Assembly (NCBI GenBank): GCA_037693485.1
Contig: CM075348.1
Coordinates: forward strand, 36,078,501-36,142,500
DNA: 64,000 nt
Direction of reading: 5' to 3'
Source: Kitagawia praeruptora
Lineage: Eukaryota > Streptophyta > Magnoliopsida > Apiales > Apiaceae
Shown here: positions 42,911 to 55,325 of the stretch, piece after piece
Position numbering within the stretch: the first letter of the stretch is position 1
Layout of the letters: each line of letters begins with the position of its first letter
Program-made: the position numbers and the translations under genes
The notes under the pieces: model-generated
Database searches by the model: none
The model's input: only the letters and a program-made list of their open reading frames with translations
What the model was told of the DNA's origin: nothing

Positions 42911-44752
42911 CTTATTTAACTTACCAACAAGTGCATTGGTCTTTTCTAGAGTCGATTAACATAACAATTCGGTTGGCCTTCAACGGACATTCAATAAAAA
43001 TGACTATTTCATAAATAGAAATTGGTGAAAATTTAGCCTAGAAATGACATGGTTAAATCAAGTACGAATCCCTGGAATTTAAATGTATTCAATCTACAAA
43101 ATCTTGAACTAAATGTTTAAAAAATCAGGCCATCAATCGAATTCTAGATATCCCATCTCCATTCACCGACTTTTCCGTCCATTCATGTTTAATTAACATG
43201 TTTATGCAGTTTCGTAAAATATAAAACAAACGTTTATAAGACATGTGAAAAAGAAGTCACTCAAAAATATTTTTAGTATTATATATACCTTACTATTGTC
43301 AAGTTTGTGTTAGTTTGTTAATTTTGAAATTAAATAAGTATTAAGCGTCAAGTTTGTGTTAATTTTGAAATTAAATAAGTATGTCAAGCCCGGACCAATA
43401 AGTGTGTTTTGGCTGAATGAAAAAGTATTTGACATATTTCAAAAGAAATTTATTAAAAAACAATTATCATGTGTATCTTTTTTAGTAAATCAAAGATAAA
43501 GAAAAATTGTAATTTTTTACTAAAATAAGTTCTTGAAATACATAGTTGCTTGCGTCACACTCTAAAGACCCATATCTGAACGGCACAAAAGCAAAAAATA
43601 TTATTCTCATCCAAATTACTACTAGTAAAGAAGAGTTTTCGACATCTATGCATACTATATTATTATAATCGAAACGTAATATATTTGGTTATCGATTTGA
43701 TACACTATTTTTTGCACGCTCAATAACAATCGTTAAATTTTAAGATAAATAAATGAGAACCGTTGGATATAATGCTAGAAGAATATTCATTTTCTAATAT
43801 TTGAAATACTTTTATACGTTCCAAGTTCGAATCCCAGCAACAACATATCTCATTGTTTTATAAACTACTCTCACGAGTTGAAGATTCAATTCTCGTCAAC
43901 AACATATTATTAAATATTAAAACACTATCGCTAAAAATACTATCAAACATGTATTATAATAGTTTACTATCTTCTATAATTTATTTTCCTACAAATTGAA
44001 AAATATATATGAAAATATGGATAATAAAACAAAAAATATTGGAAAAAAACATTCGTGCACCACACGAGTAATAAGCTATATAATAAAAAATTACACAAAA
44101 TCTGAAAAACACTTACAATATAAAAAAATTTGTATAAAAATCGAAAAAAGGTCTACATAATTAGATAAATTTCACTTTTTCTATTAAATAAAAATTAAAA
44201 AAAACATATTTTATGTACTTGTAATATTTATAAGTATACGTATGTATTTTAAAATAACAATTCAAATTAAATAATTTTAATAATATTTCTATACATGAGA
44301 TTTATAAAATTAAAAAATTATTTTAACAATAAAAATATATATACAACTTAAACTTTAATAATAAAATATAATTAAAAAGTTTACAAGTAATGGTGCTAGT
44401 ATTAATTAGTTAATACATCCTTTCAGTTTAAAGTATAATAAAACATACTCCACTATAATGGTGTAAGTCATATCTTACCAAGTTTCAATTCATTTCTATA
44501 TACAATTCATATTAAATTTTACACATGTCGATATGCTAGCTGAACATATACAATGTTTCACAAGTATTAATAAAGTTTTACTATACAAATTTTATCTTGT
44601 CAGCTAAGATAAGAAAAGACAAGATGACGCTTAAATGTTACAGTACTGTACTAATCTTGATCGAATTTATTTTCGATCACTTTAATTCGATGATCCCCCT
44701 ATCAGATTTAGCAGGTCTCTAAATGAGGTCAGATTTGACAAACCTAGCTAAT
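42911..44752. other. AT-rich intergenic sequence
   Basis: No gene. A direct repeat (CAAGTTTGTGTTA...AATTTTGAAATTAAATAAGTA) occurs twice at about 43300-43383. Confidence 0.5.
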
Positions 44753-44755
44753 TTA

Positions 44756-45132
44756 GAGCATCTCCAACGGGGTTGGCTAAAAATGGATGGTTAAAATAAT
44801 ATTTGTTGAACGTATTTGCTGAACCTGTAAGGTTTTGTACTCCAACGGTGTTGGCTATAATTTAAAAATAGTATTTTATTATTATTTCAAGTTGTTATAA
44901 ATAGAATGTATTCTTTTAATATGGTAATAAATGACGTGTAATTTTGTTACAGGCATGTTACAGGTCTTTATGATTCGACAAATATAGCCAATATCACGGG
45001 GTTGGCTAAAATTATACACAAAAGGGGTTTGTACGGTTGGAATGCAAATTTTTTTACACAATCTCTATAATTTTTATTTAAGGTATTACACCTAGACTTT
45101 TAACTAAGGGCTTTTCCCTATTGGAGATGCTC
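44756..45132. mobile_element. Tourist-type MITE (PIF/Harbinger)
   Basis: 377 bp with inverted termini GAGCATCTCCAACGG and TTGGAGATGCTC, and the 3-bp duplication TTA (44753-44755 and 45133-45135). An internal near-repeat, CTCCAACGGTGTTGGCTA, parallels the left end. Non-coding. Confidence 0.9.
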
Positions 45133-45135
45133 TTA

Positions 45136-46558
45136 TGATTATGTTTTTAGCATTTTTCCGGTAATGATCGTCGATTAATGATCGTCGATAGATAGCAAGA
45201 CTGAAAGCAATAAAAAAAAGGGTCATGATCTTTAGCATACGTATGCTAAATAATGTTACCCATCATACAGTTTCCATGCAACGGTTGGGGTTTAAAAAAA
45301 AAATTGCACCATACACCAAATAATACTGTACACCTAAAAAAAAATCACAGCATACGATTTTCACAACATACAACTAGCAAATGTATACACCTAATCGGAC
45401 CCCTAAAAAAAATTCTCCATATATGGAATGGGACAAGGGAGAATAAATGGAACTTTGCTGTGAATGAGATTGAGCGGACGCAGGCCAATCTTTTCGTCCC
45501 TTGTCAACTTCTCGTAATCTAGCGTTCATGAACGCGTAAATCTAATATACCCTACTTTTATTTTCATGTCCCATCACAAAGCACCTGTCTTTCAATCTAA
45601 ATTGCTGTATTTGCTTAAAATACAGGACTATCAGTAATATTTATATAAATGTTCATGTACCTGAACAAATTTTGAGAAGGAATATGTGAATATTATATTT
45701 CCATCTTTCCATTCAATTGTTTATATTTTTCAAAAAATGTAAGGCACCCATTTTAACGTCTATTTTAAGTATAGTTTCATAATTTATTTTTATAATTTCT
45801 TTTTTTGTATAAAAATATAAACATTAAATTTTTATATAAAAAAAAAATTAAAAATAAGTTAAAAAAATATCCTTAAAATATATTTTAAAATACATGATGA
45901 GCCATTCTTAAAAAATATAAATAATTAAATGAGACTGAGGGAGTATACATACATTCTTACAAGCTGTCTTGTTGGGGGCTTCTTGTAAGACTTTAATATT
46001 CCAATGCGGAGGACGAGCCGTCTAATCACTAGTCTACTTGATGGGGTACTTGTTAGAGGAAATTGATTGGCTTTAACGGTGCTAAATTATTTAGACAAAT
46101 TGATTAGTTGTCAAGCATAAATTCAACATTGAGTGTGACCACACGACTACCCAATATCTGAGAAACGTACATCTATGCTTCATGAGTTATCATGCTGATT
46201 ATTTCGAAATAGGTTCCGATTTTTTTTAAAAAAAATCACATTTATAATTTTGTGTATAAAATTTATATACCAAAACTTTCAATGTTTCGGAATTTATATA
46301 ATAGTATAGATATGCATTAGAGATCAATTTCATTTATGAGAAAATAATCGATAATAATTTGATAACTCTTGACGTATATATTAATAAAAGTTATTTATAT
46401 ATTATGTATTCTGGAATATTGAGATGCTACTTTTATTTATATTATTTGAGAATAAGAAATTTCAATATGAGTGTTTGGAGTTATTTGATATATCGTCTGC
46501 TCCAAATTAGTATTTATCTATACAATACTATACTATACTATAATAAGCGAAAGGGATA
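45136..46558. other. AT-rich intergenic sequence with a palindrome and a possible MITE stub
   Basis: Holds a tandem GATCGTCGAT(T/A) at 45166-45190 and a perfect 20-bp palindrome at 45231-45250. At 45930-45944 a terminus-like GACTGAGGGAGTA may be the surviving end of another Stowaway MITE; no partner end was found. No gene. Confidence 0.5.
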
Positions 46559-47520
46559 TGTTGTGAGAGGAATTTGGTACAACACTTCAAGAGAATACCG
46601 CTGAAATAATCCATAGAAATCGGCAACGGAAGCGGGTTCGCACGCCACAGTCGGCGTTCGACTGTCGGAATTGGGTGGTGTTTGTGACTGTTTTTGGACT
46701 GAATTTGCAAGGTCTCCGGGCGATTCTGACTGAATAAATCCTACTCAATCGGAGAAGATGCCCAGAACTGTGTTAGAGGTGTGTGTATATGTGTCTAACC
46801 CCTGCAAATGGCCTACATACCCATATATTTATATGGGATCAAGTCCAATGTAGTTCTTTGTAATCCAACCACGTTTTGATGAGCCTTATCCTCCATAACC
46901 ATGCTGATCCGTTTGTTATTCTGTTGATGAAGAAGAGTCCTAGCTCCTTTAGGACACTGACGAACCCTGATAATAGCTGTGCAGTGTATTTATGTATACA
47001 CAAACCATGTATCTCTCGAGTGATTATCCACCAATATGTGTATATATCACACATGTCTTGTATTTATCTTCCCAACTGACATAATTATCTTGTTGTCGCC
47101 ATGTAAATCCATTTAGATAGGTTGTTACGAAGTGATAAGGTGTGTTCCCGAAGTTATGGAGTTATCCAGAAGTCGGTTAGGCTAATGTATATCCGATCTC
47201 CTACAATTTAGGAGGCTGTTGCCCAATTCCCGCAGTCCACCGGGGTACGTACATAAACCCCTGCCTAGAAGCCCTTCACTTCATGAACCCTTATTAGGCC
47301 TCTACATAGCAATACCCCCACCTGGGGTTTAGACACCAGACCCCCGACATGAATGAACCCTAAACCAGATGCAAGAATCATCATCCTCCAATATATTTCC
47401 AAGGCATGTTGGGCCGGTGCACCCATACCTAACCTAGCCTATTCCTCCATATCCACATAACTCGGGCATGTAACCTTAATGGGCCTTAAATCCATTCCAA
47501 GGTGAATTTTGGGCACAACA
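46559..47520 (-). repeat. 3' LTR of the second non-coding element
   Basis: On the minus strand it starts TGTTGTGCCC at 47520 and ends CTCACAACA at 46559, 962 bp, bounded by TG...CA. TATA-like CATATAAAT near 46825-46833. Confidence 0.75.
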
Positions 47521-47533
47521 ACTACCCCCCGAT
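47521..47533 (-). other. Polypurine tract of the second non-coding element
   Basis: Minus strand GGAATCGGGGGGTAGT directly before the LTR. Internal copies of the same GGGGGGTAGT are at 50224, 50955 and 63123. Confidence 0.7.
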
Positions 47534-49526
47534 TCCTTGTAGCTATTAAATGCAAAAGGAACCAAAATAAATCGAGGCCCAATCCTTCCTTATCTTCCTC
47601 AGAGAAATACATAGCTTCCACATCATGCTTCCAAGCTTACATGAGCTAACTCGGCGTAAGAAACAGGAAACATAATGCTTCCACATACGTACCCCTTCTG
47701 AATTCTAAAATGGAGTCTTCCAAATTCCTTAGACCACGTAGGGCGTGCCAGTTTCAATCTTGAGCATCCTAACCTGGTCACCTGAACTTCTTAGCTCCCA
47801 GCCTTATTCCTTGAAAATTATAACCCAAATCCTCGAGATGTTCCTTTTCCCTGCGAAGTTGGTTTTCATGTGAAATGCCCCGTGAGTAATGCTATGAAAC
47901 TCCTGCTCTTGAAAATAAGCTTTAATCTTCCATATGCCTGGACTATCAAGACAACTAAAAGAATAGGTGATTAGTAGCATGAGCTAAGCAGCTCACATAT
48001 AAAATGTACATAGCGCATACACATATATAATGCATAGATGCAAGTATGATTGTGCGAGTCTAAATGATTTTGTGTATAAAAACCCGTTGCTGCTTTCGCA
48101 CTCAAGTAGGGCCTTGGGAGATTTCCATAAACCTATCACAATGGACCCCCCAAGTTGTTGCTAAGTATTTTCAGGGCTTCCCCTATGATGCCCAGCATCG
48201 TGGGACTTTTTAAACCGTTCCCATAACCCATGGGACTTTGCCAAACCATGCCCATAAACTATGGGGCTTTTCTCAAGTGAACCTATAACCCATAGGATGT
48301 AGATGATCTTATATGCGTACCCCAAGAGGAGCCAAGGTCAGGCTACAAAAACCTCCTCAATTGCAGCTATATCTTTTCAAGTGGTTACATTGTGGGGCAT
48401 ATAGCGTGCCTAGGTACCTACTTGATAGCTTCGGCCAGCAAGTTTGAAAACATTTCTTTAAAACCCATGCATGGTATAAGTAAATGTATGTCATGATAAC
48501 CCTTTGTGTATAAATCCATGCAAGTTTAAAATCATATGATACACGCATTCAGATAAACATATGTTTATGCATGACAGAAGACAATGATCCATTTTGAAAA
48601 GATAAGGTTCCTAATAAAGTGTTTAGCTAGATGCTATAAAGATTCCTTTGTATGCATAGAAAACATGCATGATAATGAATATGTAAAAGAATGAAAGGAA
48701 AACTTATCTTTGTTTTCATCATGTCGATTCAGACAGTGTTCAACCGTTGAACCCGTAAGGTTGGGGCCGCCTCCCGTTTGGGCTTAAGACGAGAACCTCT
48801 TTTCCATCTTGCAAGTTCTTCTATGGGGAACTAAGTTACCCCCCGAGACACCAGATTTCCTTCCCGCACAACATGTACGCCTTCCTCAACTTGAATCCTT
48901 GAACCTTTATTCGTGCGTATGTCATGTGCAAAGTAGTTTACTTAGGGGTACGTTCAAGACCCAGGGGTTCACCCAGTTGTACCCTCGAAATCCAACTCAA
49001 TCCTCCCTGGGGAAGCTCATACCGAATCGCTACCCGATGATGCCTAATGCGAAGGTTTCTTCAAAACACCAATATCTAAATCCACCCAAGCCAATTGCAT
49101 GAATACTATAAGCATCAAATTCTTTAGAGGTTCACGCACCAGATCTTCAAAATCTCTGAACAAAACCAATACCCTTGCAGCTAGTTGTTGAAGACAATGA
49201 ACCAGCACCCAATGTGAATTCCAATGAAGCTGCACCCATGGCTGAACACCAATACTGTCGCGACCAGTGGATGAATTCTAGTGAACCCAGAACTAGAAGA
49301 TGAAATCCAAATAAGCTACCCTACAGCTAAATCCTCCCAAAGAGGCTGCTGCAGCTACATCCTGCATGTGTGATTTTAGGCTCGGAATAAATCAGGTCGT
49401 GGGTTCGTCCATCTTCTTCCAGTTCACTGTGGGATTTTCCTTAGAAGATTCCACCTTGGGAGACCCACTTCGTCCAAGCTTCATACAGGGAGTTCCGCTC
49501 ATCTTTCTTTTCATCTTAGGAAATTC
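47534..49526. other. Interior of the second non-coding element, 3' part
   Basis: No gene. It contains a CTTAC/GTAAG module (47625-47669), the hairpin cluster annotated at 48191-48296, and scattered inverted repeats such as GGGTAC/GTACCC around 48942-48988. Confidence 0.5.
48191..48296 (-). repeat. Hairpin cluster D with covarying arms
   Basis: CCCA/TGGG (48191-48204), CCCAT-AACCC-ATGGG (48220-48234), CCCAT-AAACT-ATGGG (48251-48265), CCTAT-AACCC-ATAGG (48282-48296). The last copy differs from the others by one change on each arm that preserves pairing. Confidence 0.7.
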
Positions 49527-49996
49527 CATCCTGGGACACCTCCGCTTCGACCAGGCTTCATACTTCCACCCTGGGACACCTCCGCTTCGACCAGGCTTCA
49601 TACTTCCATCCTGGGACACCTCCGCTTCACCAGGCTTCGTGCTTCCATCCTGGGACACCTCCGCTTCACCAGGCTTCGTGCTTCCATCCTGGGACATCTC
49701 TGCTTCACCAGTCTTCGTATTGCCACACTGGGACACCTCCGCTTCATCAGGCTTCATGCTTCCATCCTGGGACACCTCCGCTTCACCAGGCTTCATGTTT
49801 CTATCCTGGGACACCTCCGCTTCACCAGGCTTCATGTTTTCATCTTGGGACACTTCCACTTCACCAGGCTTCATGCTTCCATCCTGGGACACCTCCGCTT
49901 CAACCAGGCTTTATGCTTCCATCCTGGGACACCTTCGCTTCACCAGGCTTCATGCTTCCATCCTGGGACACCTCCGCTTCACCAGGCTTCATGCTG
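49527..49996 (-). repeat. 39-bp tandem repeat array, about twelve copies
   Basis: The unit contains CATCCTGGGACACCTCCGCT and CACCAGGCTTCATGCTTC. Because 39 is a multiple of three, the array is open on both strands: DTSASPGFMLPSW-type repeats on plus, SQDGSMKPGEAEV-type on minus. Each unit can fold CCAGG-14 nt-CCTGG; the variant unit at 49708-49731 reads CCAGT-14 nt-ACTGG, keeping the pair. I do not call it a gene. Confidence 0.88.
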
Positions 49997-51739
49997 GGGA
50001 TTCCAATTTGCATGTGGCTTCCTCAGCCGTACACCATCTTGATTACACGAAGGTCTAACGGAATTAAGCCTTTTCAGGGTTCAAATGGGTGAACCTCCAA
50101 CATAAGGGGTTCGCGCCCCAGAACCTCAAGAATCTCTTAACCTTTTCCCATTTATTGCGCGAGAATTCCTTTTGCTTAAAAATCTACCACTTTCAAGATA
50201 TCCTCAATGGTAGTATACCATCCACTACCCCCCGGTTCCTTGCAGCCATTAATGCAAGAGGAACCTAATATAATCCGCAATCAGGCTCAATCAACCTTTA
50301 TCCTGAACCTCTAAGCTTACAGGAGCGTACTCATTGTAAGAAATAAGGGGTATCATTGGTGAAGCGACTATTGCTCGTAAATTCCTTCCAAGAAAGACCA
50401 TGTTATTTTTTCTTGATGATGACTCCATAAATTCTATTCTTGAACCTCCAGGGTTCGGTTGTCGTACCCTACGTTGTGCCTCCATCAATAAATCTTCCAG
50501 CCTTTTATGCTTGATGCACGTACGCCCACATATGCTTGCCATCCTCGCACGCCTTTGAATCTTGATGATTGTATCCATACCACCTGATAGGGTATTCCAA
50601 GGATCTCTTTCAGGTTCCAAGTTCGAAACCTTATTTCACAAATTGGTACCAAAAATTCACATAAATCAAGCTTCCGTAGGTTCAATTGACTGAACCTCCC
50701 GCCATAGGTATCAAGTACGCATGCCTTCAAGATCCCACCCCAGGCGTATACCGTGGACATAGTTGTGATCGCCTATAAATCCAACCATGTTGATTGCTGA
50801 AGATCCCATTTTATGTCAAGTTTTTTCGCTGTAACCCAGTAAGGGGTTCTGAGGCTGAAGGCCGCCGAGGGTTCACGAACCTGAACCTCTTGTGTACATC
50901 TTTTCATTTGAAAATAGGGCGCATCTTAGAAATCCTCCAGGCAGCCTAGTATCCACTACCCCCCGATTCCTCGGTGTAGTTTATCCATGGCAAAAAATTA
51001 AACCTTCAATGTTTCTCCTTCTATTTAATGGAAGTTGTTGACAACATCATCCTGTGGGAAGTTACCCTTGATTTCCTTCCATTGCCTTGATATATGCGGA
51101 CCCAAGTCCATTCCAACTGAGGTTCCATTTCCATCTTCGATGTTTTCTTCAACTTTCAAAGCTTCTGGTTCTTTCCTTAAGGGGTTCACATATGAACCTC
51201 GCACCCATCTCTTTGTTGATCGAGAGGTCATTCACACCCCATTTCTTGTCTAGTAGCATCTTTCCCATAATTTCATCGAGATTATAATCCTCCACTAGCT
51301 TCCACGATTCCTTCCTTGAAGTTTTCACATGTTCCAACTTCTGATGTTTGCGGGGCTTATAGCAAGGGAACCCCTTTGTGGGAAACCTTCCAGCTTCTTG
51401 TACTTGAGGGGTTTATGTATGATAACCTTCGTAGCCCTATTATAAATTGAGTCCATCATTTGCATCTTCTTTAGAACGGGCATCCTACTATAGTGTTGTA
51501 GGATACGCTATCAACCATAACTCCTTCCAACTGGGTGGATAAGAGGGGTTCCTCCTTCAATACTACCAGTGACATTTTAAGTTCGTGAGAGGTTCGAGTT
51601 CACCTTCAACTTCCATTATAATCTTTTCGCTAGAGCTTCATTTAGCTCATTACTTGAAACCCTTTGCTCAATGCTTTATAAATATCGAGGCTTCGCGCAA
51701 TAGCCTTAACTTGTACATATCTGTTCACATGGCTTGTTT
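49997..51739. other. Interior of the second non-coding element with GGTTCA/TGAACC hairpins
   Basis: No gene. Repeated GGTTCA...TGAACC hairpins with different loops occur at 50078-50095, 50679-50696 and 51183-51198, with a shorter GGTTC/GAACC at 50870-50881. There is a CTTAC/GTAAG module at 50309-50350, and GGGGGGTAGT complements at 50224-50233 and 50955-50964. Confidence 0.55.
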
Positions 51740-51947
51740 AATCCAACCCAAATCCAATCCAATCCAAGTCCAATCCAAATCCAAATCCAATCCAAATCCA
51801 AATCCAAATCCAAATCCAATCCAAATCCAATCCAATCCAACCCATTCCAAATTCAATCCAAATCCAAATCCAATCCAATCCAAATCCAATCCAATCCAAA
51901 TCCAATCCATATCCAATCCAATCCAAATCCAATCCAAATCCAAAGAA
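51740..51947. repeat. ATCCAA/AATCC short-unit satellite-like tract
   Basis: About 200 bp of mixed AATCC and AAATCC units. Open frames on both strands here are products of the repeat. Confidence 0.9.
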
Positions 51948-52026
51948 GCTGCTCCTATAGGTGAATGCCAATGCAGTTCCGACCAGCAGCTGAGTTCCAA
52001 TGAACATGCTAAACACAGGTGAAGCC

Positions 52027-53093
52027 TGTTAGGTCCAGAATAACGTAGAAGGGGGGTTGAATACGTTATTTCGAAATATTTGGATTTTTGAGATGTGAAA
52101 AATAAGGTCAACAACTGAATCAAAATAACACAATCAATTCGGGAAAATATCTTTGAATTGATAGAAACCGAGGGGTGTTACAACTTCTAATCCAGTGGAT
52201 TAGCTTCAAAAACCTGAACACTCCTAAGGATAGTTTAGGCATGAGGACCTTCTACCCGACACTTCCTGAAAGCGGGCTAAGCCGGCTTTCCTACTAGATG
52301 GACTGTCTAGCAGCTTACACAGAGAAGATATAAGAGAGAGAAGAGAGAGTTGTGTGTTGAGGTGTGTTTTGAAATGAAATACAACATGCCTATTTATAGA
52401 TTTTAGAAAGTCACTATTTGGCACTATTCCAACAACCCCCAAATACTATTCCAACAACCGCATTTACTATTCCAACAACCGCAATTACTATTCATATGAA
52501 TAGTACTATTCATATGAATAGTGATTTCGGTTACTATTCATATTCTCTTCTGTTTATTTTGCTGTTTTAATTCATCTCAGAAAATAATTCAAGTACCAGA
52601 TTAATTTAATTATTTTGTTATAAATAATTAATCTGTTACTTATTTAATTTTCAGAATAAATTTATTTTTGACAATACCTTGAGATATTATGTCTATCCTT
52701 GATCGTCAATAGGCTTTGGCAATTCTTTCTGTGAATTAATGTGTTGATCCTTCTCGTATGTGCTGACACTTAGTGCACTGGTCTGGTTCACAAGTGACTA
52801 GCACTGATCTTGATCTTCACACCTTCGTTGCATTCCAATTGATTAGCCTGCAACAGTATCTTCAATTAATTTGAATACATGGAATCTTTTGGCCCTTCAA
52901 CTGAATCATCTGTACATCTTATTCTGTCACTGAGGCTTGATCATGTTAATGAACTTATTTCAGCGACTTGATCCTTGTCGGTGCCTGTTCTTCAAATTTC
53001 ACAATCCCTGTATAGAGTTAATATTATTTATCTTTTATCCTAGTTGAGTTATATATGTCCTCTATTACATATTACATTACATTATGCCTTACA
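52027..53093 (-). repeat. 3' LTR of the SIRE-type element
   Basis: 1067 bp, minus strand starts TGTAAGGCATAATG and ends GGACCTAACA. It contains two adjacent copies of the perfect palindrome ACTATTCATATGAATAGT (52487-52522) and a tandem TACTATTCCAACAACC unit at about 52420-52490. Confidence 0.93.
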
Positions 53094-53105
53094 ATCTCCC
53101 CCTAT
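53094..53105 (-). other. Polypurine tract of the SIRE-type element
   Basis: Minus strand ATAGGGGGAGAT immediately before the 3' LTR. Confidence 0.8.
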
Positions 53106-53325
53106 TTGATTGTTAGGGTTTGACAAGTAAATTCCTAGAGGATAACTCAACTGATACAAGAAAAATGAAATACAAAGATAAATAATATTAAAGTGCATTC
53201 TGGATCATATATATACATTTTCCAGATTTCTAAAAATTAACCAAGTGCAAGACAATTGTTCCTGTAGACTGAACATATCTTCAAGTTTGCCTTTGCTTTC
53301 TTTCCACGTAGCACTAATACTCCCA

Positions 53326-55325
53326 TTAGCTTTTCCTTTCCCAAAATAAAGTTAATTCCGTATCAACAACCTTTTCCTTGCCCTTAAGCCTAATAGATTT
53401 TTCTTGATCATCCACCTTCTCCCCCTCAGTTGGGTTATCCTTTAGATTAGTAGGATGTGGAGTTGGTAAATTAGACGAAGATGGCTTTACCAAGGAGTTG
53501 ATTGCATCATTAAACTGGGTTGCCATGGTATTTAATTGAACCTGGAATACATCATGTTGAATAAGTTGCAAATTTTTGATTTCTCCAATGGACTTACAAA
53601 TATTTGACAACTCTTTCTCCATTGTTTAGACCCGTGTAAGGAGTCTGATGTATTTCTTTCTGGTTATAGGTGCATGTGGTTGAGTAGGTTGCTCACTCGT
53701 ACGTTCTGCAGGTGTTTCACTCAACAATCTATATTCATTCGGTTTAGTGGTTTGGGTGACACTTACATGTTCTGTTCGTGTTTCCCTCAACTCTCCTCCA
53801 GAGCTTCCACCGATATGTGTACCTGCAAATGAAATCATCCTAGCCCCTTTTTCAGAGGTCACGGATGGTGCAATGAAAGTTCATGAGCTTCCATCCTCGC
53901 GTGAAGCGAGTTGCCGACCACTGGTAAAGAGTGGTAAATCTCGAAAGAGATCCAGAAATTTCCCTCTGGGAGGTTAAACTTGAATCGATTAAATGGTACA
54001 AAACCCAAGTTTCCCTCGTATGTCTGTGAAGACACTTGGTTCATAAAAGAACCTCCTACTAATGGATCTTTCTGTAAAATGGAAGATTCACCAGTTGCTC
54101 CCGTCAATTCAACCTTATTTACATTTTCACTCATTGGATAAGAAAGAATTGTTTCACTAACAGTTGCCGTTACTTCAGGTTTATTGGGTTTACTCCGTTT
54201 AGAATAAGGTAGAGCGGCTGATGTAACTAACTCCTTATGTGGTGCTGCTGAGGCACTATCTCCCTCAATAATGTGAATGACTGGCCGTTTAAGTGACAAA
54301 TGAGGTGTAGGAGTTTGTTGTGTTTGTGTTTGCATTTGTAGAATGGGCTCTTCGACCTGTGTTAGAGTAGGTGGGATTTCCTGCTCTTGGTCGGGTAAGA
54401 TGGCCACTTGGGGCTGTAGAAACTGTATTTCCTGTGACACAATAGGGAATACAGAGGTTGGAATGGCAGGGATTGAAATATTACCTTGTCGTATACCTGC
54501 TCTCACTGGTCGTGGTAACAACGGAAGTGGGACAGTCTTTAGATATTCAGTTAGGACTGTAGGCACATCCGTATATTTCTTTTTGCTTATGTAATTAATT
54601 ACATTCGTCTTCATGGAAGAACATTCCACCTTTTGACCATTTTCCAAGCGTACCCTGTCTTCATCATTCAAAAAATCATTTAATATTAACTGTAGAAACC
54701 TTGGATATAGACATTTGACATTTTGAGTCCGAACATCTCTTGTTCCCAAGCGTTTCATTTTTAAAATGATTTGACCAAGCACTATTTTTCCAAAATTAAT
54801 CCTCAAATTATTGGCGACTGCATACCCTATTATTTGAATAAATTCAGGTATTCGATCTTGATTTGTTCTATCTGAGGAAAAAACATGGTTAAGAGTGTGA
54901 AAGAAGAAATTCCAGTACTAGGTTAGAAACGTTCTAGAAAGATTACCAGTATTGAAATTGCCATCTTGGTACCTTATAAAACGAAAGAACATTTCAATCT
55001 GTTCAGGTGTAGGATCAGAACCGAGATTTTCCATATGAAAATGAAGAATTCGATTAACATCTCTTTCAGTGACCCTAATCGACCTACCAAATAGTCGATA
55101 TGTGATTGCACACCCGTCCTGTCCAGAAGTGTTAACCGTACTGCAATATAGTTCACACAATGCATCATGGTTAAGTTGCACCTGTGTAACTAAAGCATAA
55201 CGAATTAATGAATGTTCATTCAGAAATTGTGTCCAAGCCCGAAATTGCTCATCCTGAATGGTTTCGATTTGCTGAATGGAAATAGGATTAACTTTAGCAA
55301 TTAAAAAGCTTCCCTGCAATGCCAT
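53326..55325 (-). pseudogene. SIRE env-like third ORF, broken
   Basis: Reading from ATG 55325 (MALQGSFLIAKVNPISIQQI), the N-terminal part contains FRAWTQFLNEHSLIRYALV, LNHDALCELYCSTVN, RLFGRSIRVTERDVNRILHF and, after a TAG at 54918-54920, the conserved stretch ANNLRINFGKIVLGQIILKMKR. A long Pro/Gln/Thr-rich middle follows. After a TGA and frame change at about 53859 and a TAA at 53626-53628, the C-terminal part starts MEKELSNICKSIGEIK and looks helical, possibly coiled coil. It lies after pol, where SIRE elements carry an env-like gene, but I see no clear signal peptide or membrane span; 'env-like' is positional. Function is unknown. Confidence 0.75.

Noticed and set aside
43831..43856. GTTCGAATCCC, a B-box-like motif
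   Set aside because: No A box or tRNA fold nearby; single motif in AT-rich DNA.
45930..45944. Second Stowaway MITE
   Set aside because: Only one terminus-like motif (GACTGAGGGAGTA) is present; no matching end or paired TA duplication could be found.
49366..50058. Open frame of 230 codons with proline/serine-rich repeats, and an opposite-strand frame
   Set aside because: Both are produced by the 39-bp tandem array; neither extends convincingly beyond it.
51585..52123. Open frames rich in NPNP/QIQS and IWIGLD repeats on both strands
   Set aside because: Translation of the AATCC/AAATCC satellite-like tract.
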